DNA from: Cryptosporangium arvum DSM 44712
GTDB taxonomy: Bacteria > Actinomycetota > Actinomycetes > Mycobacteriales > Cryptosporangiaceae
Assembly (NCBI RefSeq): GCF_000585375.1
Contig: NZ_KK073874.1
Span: forward strand, 2,356,001-2,420,000
Length of the DNA stretch: 64,000 nt
Direction: 5' to 3'
Numbering within the stretch: position 1 is the stretch's first letter; each line of letters starts with the position of its first letter. A program made the translations under genes and the position numbers. The notes under the pieces were generated by a model. That model had not been told where the DNA came from and did no database searches. It worked only from the letters and a program-made list of their open reading frames with translations. Positions 61,939 to 64,000 of the stretch are shown piece by piece.

Positions 61939-62828
61939 GAGCGCTGCTGGCCGTGTTCGTGCTGCTCGGCGTGGCCGCCTGCACGGCGCCCGACGACGGT
62001 GGGCCCCGGATCGTGGTGACGACGAACATCCTCGGCGACGTCGTGCGCGCGGTCGTCGGGGACGAGGCCGACGTCACCGTGCTGATGAAACCCGACGCCG
62101 ATCCGCACTCGTTCGCGATCTCGGCCCGCGAGGCCCGGGCCATGCAGACGGCCGATCTGCTGATCCACAACGGACTCGGGCTCGAGGAGGGCATCGCCAG
62201 GCACGTGGCGGCCGCCGGTGTCCCCACCGTCGAGGTCGGCGCCCTCGTCGACCCGATCGAGTACCGGGACGGCGACGCCGCCGGGCTCCCCGACCCGCAC
62301 TTCTGGACCGACCCGGTGCGGATGGTCGCCGCGGTGCGCCTGCTCACCGACGAGATCGTCGACCACGCCGACGTCGACGCGAGCGCCGTCCGCGCGCGGG
62401 CCGAGGACTACACGGCCGAACTCGACGCGCTGCACGCCGATCTGCGCCGGCGGTTCGCGGCGATCCCGGCCGCCCGCCGGGTCCTGGTCACCAACCACCA
62501 CGTGTTCGGCTACCTCGCCGAGCGCTACGACCTGACCGTGGTCGGCGCGATCATCCCGAGCGGCACCACGCTCGCGTCCCCGAGCGCGTCCGACCTGGCT
62601 TCGCTGACCACGGCGATCACCCGGCACCGGGTGCCCGCGATCTTCGCCGACACCTCCCGGCCCGCCCGCCTCGCCGAGGTGCTGGCGTCCTCGGCCGGCC
62701 TCACCGTGCGCGTGGTCGCGCTCCACTCCGAATCCCTCAGCGGCCCCGACGGTGACGCCGCGACCTATCTGGCGCTGATGCGCTTCAACGCCGACGCGAT
62801 CGTCGGCGGCCTGACCCGCACCAACTGA
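61935..62828 (+). CDS. aztC: Zinc-binding lipoprotein of ABC transporter
   Basis: A 297-residue solute-binding protein with lipobox LGVAACTA and the cluster A-1 metal ligands: His in KPDADPHSFAIS, His in LPDPHFWTD, His in TNHHVFGYLAERYDL and Asp in FADTSRP. There is no long His-rich loop, which is typical of AztC that receives zinc from AztD. ATGA overlap with the preceding gene. Confidence 0.9.
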   Translation: MRALLAVFVLLGVAACTAPDDGGPRIVVTTNILGDVVRAVVGDEADVTVLMKPDADPHSFAISAREARAMQTADLLIHNGLGLEEGIARHVAAAGVPTVEVGALVDPIEYRDGDAAGLPDPHFWTDPVRMVAAVRLLTDEIVDHADVDASAVRARAEDYTAELDALHADLRRRFAAIPAARRVLVTNHHVFGYLAERYDLTVVGAIIPSGTTLASPSASDLASLTTAITRHRVPAIFADTSRPARLAEVLASSAGLTVRVVALHSESLSGPDGDAATYLALMRFNADAIVGGLTRTN

Positions 62829-62841
62829 AGGAGAAAGACCA

Positions 62842-64000
62842 GTGAAACGACCCACGACCCTCGGCGCGGCCGCACTCACCGCCGCCGTCCTGGCGCTCAG
62901 CGCCTGCGGGGACGAACCCGAAGCGGCGGCGGCCGCGAAGCCGGTGAAGCAGCCGGTCACCGTCACCTACGACGGCGGCATCCTGGTGCTCGACGGCGAG
63001 TCGCTCGCCGTCGCGCACCGGATCGACCTCGACGGGTTCAATCGCGTCAACCCGGCCGGCGACGACGAGCACGTGTTCGTGTCCACGACCGACGGCTTCC
63101 GGGTGCTCGACGCGGTCGACGGCACGATGACCGGCATCAGCTATCCGGGCGCCAAGCCGGGGCACGTGGTGCGCCACGGTGACCGCACGATCCTGTTCAC
63201 CGACGGCACCGGGGAGGTCAACAGCTTCGACCCGGCCGACCTGGCCCAGGGCAAACCCTCGGGGCGCACGTACCGGACCGCGACCCCGCACCACGGCGTG
63301 GCGGTGGAGCTGGCCGACGGGACGCTCGTCGTGACGCTCGGCACCGAGGAGTCGCGGCCCGGCGCGATCGCCCTCGACGCCACGGGGAAGGAGATCGCCC
63401 GCAACGAGGACTGCGACGGGGTCCACGGCGAGGCCGTCGCCAAGGACGACGTCGTCGCGCTCGGCTGCAACGACGGCGTGCTGCTCTACAAGGGCGGAAA
63501 GTTCGTCAAGGTCGACGGCGGCCGGGAGTACGCCCGCACCGGCAACCAGTCCGGCAGCGACGTCTCACCGGTCCTGCTCGGTGACTACAAGGTGGAGCCG
63601 GACGCCGAGCTCGAGCGTCCGACGCACTTCTCGCTCATCGACACCGCGGCGAACCGGCTCCGCGCGGTGCCGATGCCCGCCGGTGTCAGCTACACGTTCC
63701 GCTCGCTGGGCCGGGGTCCCGGGGGCGAGGCGCTGATCCTCGGCACCGACGGCAAGCTGCACGTCGTCGACCCGGTCTCGGGCCGGTTCACGCACGCGTG
63801 GCCGGTGGTGGCGCCGTGGCAGGAGCCGCTGGACTGGCAGCAGCCCCGCCCGGCGTACTTCGTGCGCGGCACCGACGCCTACGTCTCGGAGCCGGCGGCG
63901 AAGATGGTGCACCGGCTCGACCTGACCACCGGCGAGATCACCGGGTCGGTCACGCTCGACGGCGTGCCGAACGAGATCAGCGGGACGCTGCCGTCAGCGC
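62842..64000 (+). CDS. aztD: Zinc metallochaperone AztD-like, 3' end beyond window
   Basis: At least 386 residues, cut by the window edge. Lipobox LALSACGD, then a beta-propeller with YDGGILVLDGESLAVAHRID, TPHHGVAVEL, an EDCDGVH...LGCND Cys pair (likely disulfide) and FRVLDAVDG blades. Matches AztD, the chaperone that delivers zinc to AztC. GTG with AAGGAG 10 bases upstream, 13 bases after aztC. Confidence 0.85.
   Translation, partial: MKRPTTLGAAALTAAVLALSACGDEPEAAAAAKPVKQPVTVTYDGGILVLDGESLAVAHRIDLDGFNRVNPAGDDEHVFVSTTDGFRVLDAVDGTMTGISYPGAKPGHVVRHGDRTILFTDGTGEVNSFDPADLAQGKPSGRTYRTATPHHGVAVELADGTLVVTLGTEESRPGAIALDATGKEIARNEDCDGVHGEAVAKDDVVALGCNDGVLLYKGGKFVKVDGGREYARTGNQSGSDVSPVLLGDYKVEPDAELERPTHFSLIDTAANRLRAVPMPAGVSYTFRSLGRGPGGEALILGTDGKLHVVDPVSGRFTHAWPVVAPWQEPLDWQQPRPAYFVRGTDAYVSEPAAKMVHRLDLTTGEITGSVTLDGVPNEISGTLPSA

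Overview
The window is high-GC DNA with short intergenic gaps, many 4-base ATGA/GTGA gene overlaps, frequent GTG starts and numerous TetR, IclR, PadR, HxlR, MarR and AraC regulators. Together with a full-length carboxylic acid reductase, SigE-family sigma factors and SARP-type regulation, this points to a filamentous or related actinomycete chromosome. I saw no rRNA, tRNA, CRISPR array, transposase or replication origin.

Layout. 1-2116: the end of a probable RiPP (peptide natural product) locus: an E1/ThiF-like adenylyltransferase cut by the window edge, a PqqD-like/M50 membrane protease and a 39-residue precursor-like peptide. 2167-6203: TetR plus hydrolase with an operator between them, an MFS exporter and lysA. 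6481-14277: a complete Kdp high-affinity potassium system (an extra 27-residue membrane microprotein, kdpF, A, B, C, D, E). 14352-23595: an SDR remnant, a carboxylic acid reductase, a P-loop ATPase/HTH regulator, a cyclase-family enzyme, an AraC/hydrolase pair and MarR. 23651-29395: a degraded MFS gene, hydrolase, PadR-membrane protein pair, and a sigma factor with its membrane partner. 29464-32714: a solitary SRA-like plus PD-(D/E)xK restriction gene, HxlR, a frameshifted NmrA-like gene, and a 40-residue Tyr/Asp/Cys-repeat peptide. 32979-43359: miscellaneous housekeeping and accessory enzymes, including a class B penicillin-binding protein.

43446-49303 is the most interesting part. It holds a TetR gene, a two-TM Macro protein resembling the Thoeris type II ThsA effector, a small CATRA-associated-type protein, a CATRA-N-like/TIR protein, a SARP-type DNA-binding plus BTAD protein fused to a second copy of the same Macro domain, a caspase-like protease and an 87-residue RyR-like protein. 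Three GGAAGCR heptads at 11-bp spacing, the pattern expected for SARP binding, lie between the SARP-Macro and caspase genes. I infer a multi-output immune module in which a TIR-made nucleotide signal could be read both by a membrane effector and by a transcription factor controlling a protease.

49316-58000s: a frameshifted DUF4142 gene, SDR/TetR with twin operators, an alcohol dehydrogenase that seems to start at ATT, an epoxide hydrolase, a CGNR protein, a Vps62-like protein, and IclR with a fumarylacetoacetate hydrolase-family/SDR catabolic pair. 59268-64000: a divergent zinc uptake cluster (AztA; AztB, beta-propeller, AztC, AztD) around a Zur-box-like palindrome. Many transcripts appear leaderless, with a TANNNT -10 element 6-7 bases before the start codon.
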